Origin: Psilocybe azurescens
Lineage: Eukaryota > Basidiomycota > Agaricomycetes > Agaricales > Agrocybaceae
DNA length: 64,000 nt
NCBI GenBank assembly: GCA_023853785.1
Contig: JAJIRX010000500.1
Span: 496,001 to 560,000, forward strand
Direction: 5' to 3'
Each line of letters begins with the position of its first letter. The stretch's first letter is position 1. The translations under genes and the position numbers were made by a program. The notes below the pieces were generated by a model. The model was not told the origin of the DNA. It searched no databases and saw nothing but the letters and a program-made list of their open reading frames with translations. Below, in pieces: positions 63,901-64,000 of this stretch.

Positions 63901-64000
63901 CGCCATCAACATTGGAATGTCGTGTCGGCTGATATCGGAGTCCATGAATTTGGTGAACATTTGCTCTCTGTCGGTTCAGGAAATAGTGATCCTCATACGG
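60980..64000 (+). CDS. DRS2: P4-type phospholipid flippase, Drs2 class (3' end beyond window)
   Basis: This ATPase moves aminophospholipids to the cytosolic leaflet of trans-Golgi and plasma membranes. The ATG at 60980 gives [20 protein letters not shown]; an acidic, proline-rich head follows ([13 protein letters not shown]). Family blocks are [40 protein letters not shown], the actuator [40 protein letters not shown], the phosphorylation motif [35 protein letters not shown], and [13 protein letters not shown] near the right edge. Several introns join in frame. The C7 run at 62082-62088 appears to carry one extra C; with six it reads [20 protein letters not shown]. The gene runs off the window, so the C-terminal spans are not seen. 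Confidence 0.9.

Overview
The window is nuclear DNA from a filamentous basidiomycete, most likely an Agaricomycete mushroom. Genes are dense and sit on both strands. They are cut by many 50-65 bp GT-AG introns. The gene content fits: a GATase-IGPS-PRAI tryptophan fusion, Zn2Cys6 transcription factors, a DUF300/TMEM184 protein, PEX1, and a flavin halogenase of the mushroom type. I cannot name the species.

Layout. 1-1367 shows no supportable gene. 1.4-5.6 kb carries COG7 and SNAPC3 on the minus strand. 7.3-18.6 kb is a tandem array of three paralogous Zn2Cys6/fungal_trans regulators on the minus strand, with a 0.48 kb inverted-repeat element (MITE-like) between copies 1 and 2. 18.9-20.9 kb is a PrpD-family dehydratase, divergent from regulator copy 3. 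21-23.3 kb is a disordered protein of unknown function. 23.6-28.6 kb pairs RNase H2 subunit B with DNA ligase I; both carry PCNA-binding (PIP-box) peptides. 29.1-31.0 kb is the splicing factor SLU7. 31.0-32.4 kb is gene-free DNA plus a decayed epoxide hydrolase fragment. 32.6-36.7 kb is PEX1. 37.1-38.3 kb is a LysM protein. 38.7-39.7 kb is a small multi-span membrane protein. 41.3-43.1 kb is a TEY MAP kinase of the Slt2/Mpk1 class. 43.4-46.0 kb is the trifunctional TRP gene. 46.3-48.9 kb is a secreted S10 carboxypeptidase. 50.1-53.1 kb is TMEM184-like. 53.6-55.9 kb is a flavin-dependent halogenase. 56.7-57.7 kb is an unknown helical protein. 57.7-60.8 kb is PDAT/Lro1. From 61.0 kb to the end is a Drs2-type P4-ATPase cut by the window edge.

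Two observations stand out. First, all three tandem regulators contain a 6-nt microexon, at 10325-10330, 14560-14565 and 18444-18449. It is needed to build the third zinc-binding cysteine. Skipping it keeps the frame but replaces that cysteine with serine, so splicing could act as an on/off switch for DNA binding. Second, at least 14 one-base length errors in homopolymers break otherwise well-conserved, mostly housekeeping genes (COG7, RNASEH2B, LysM, MAPK, TRP, carboxypeptidase, halogenase, an unknown protein, PDAT, P4-ATPase). These look like base-calling errors, not pseudogenes, and they must be considered before any ORF from this window is used. All intron boundaries given here were read by eye from GT/AG sites, phase and family conservation.
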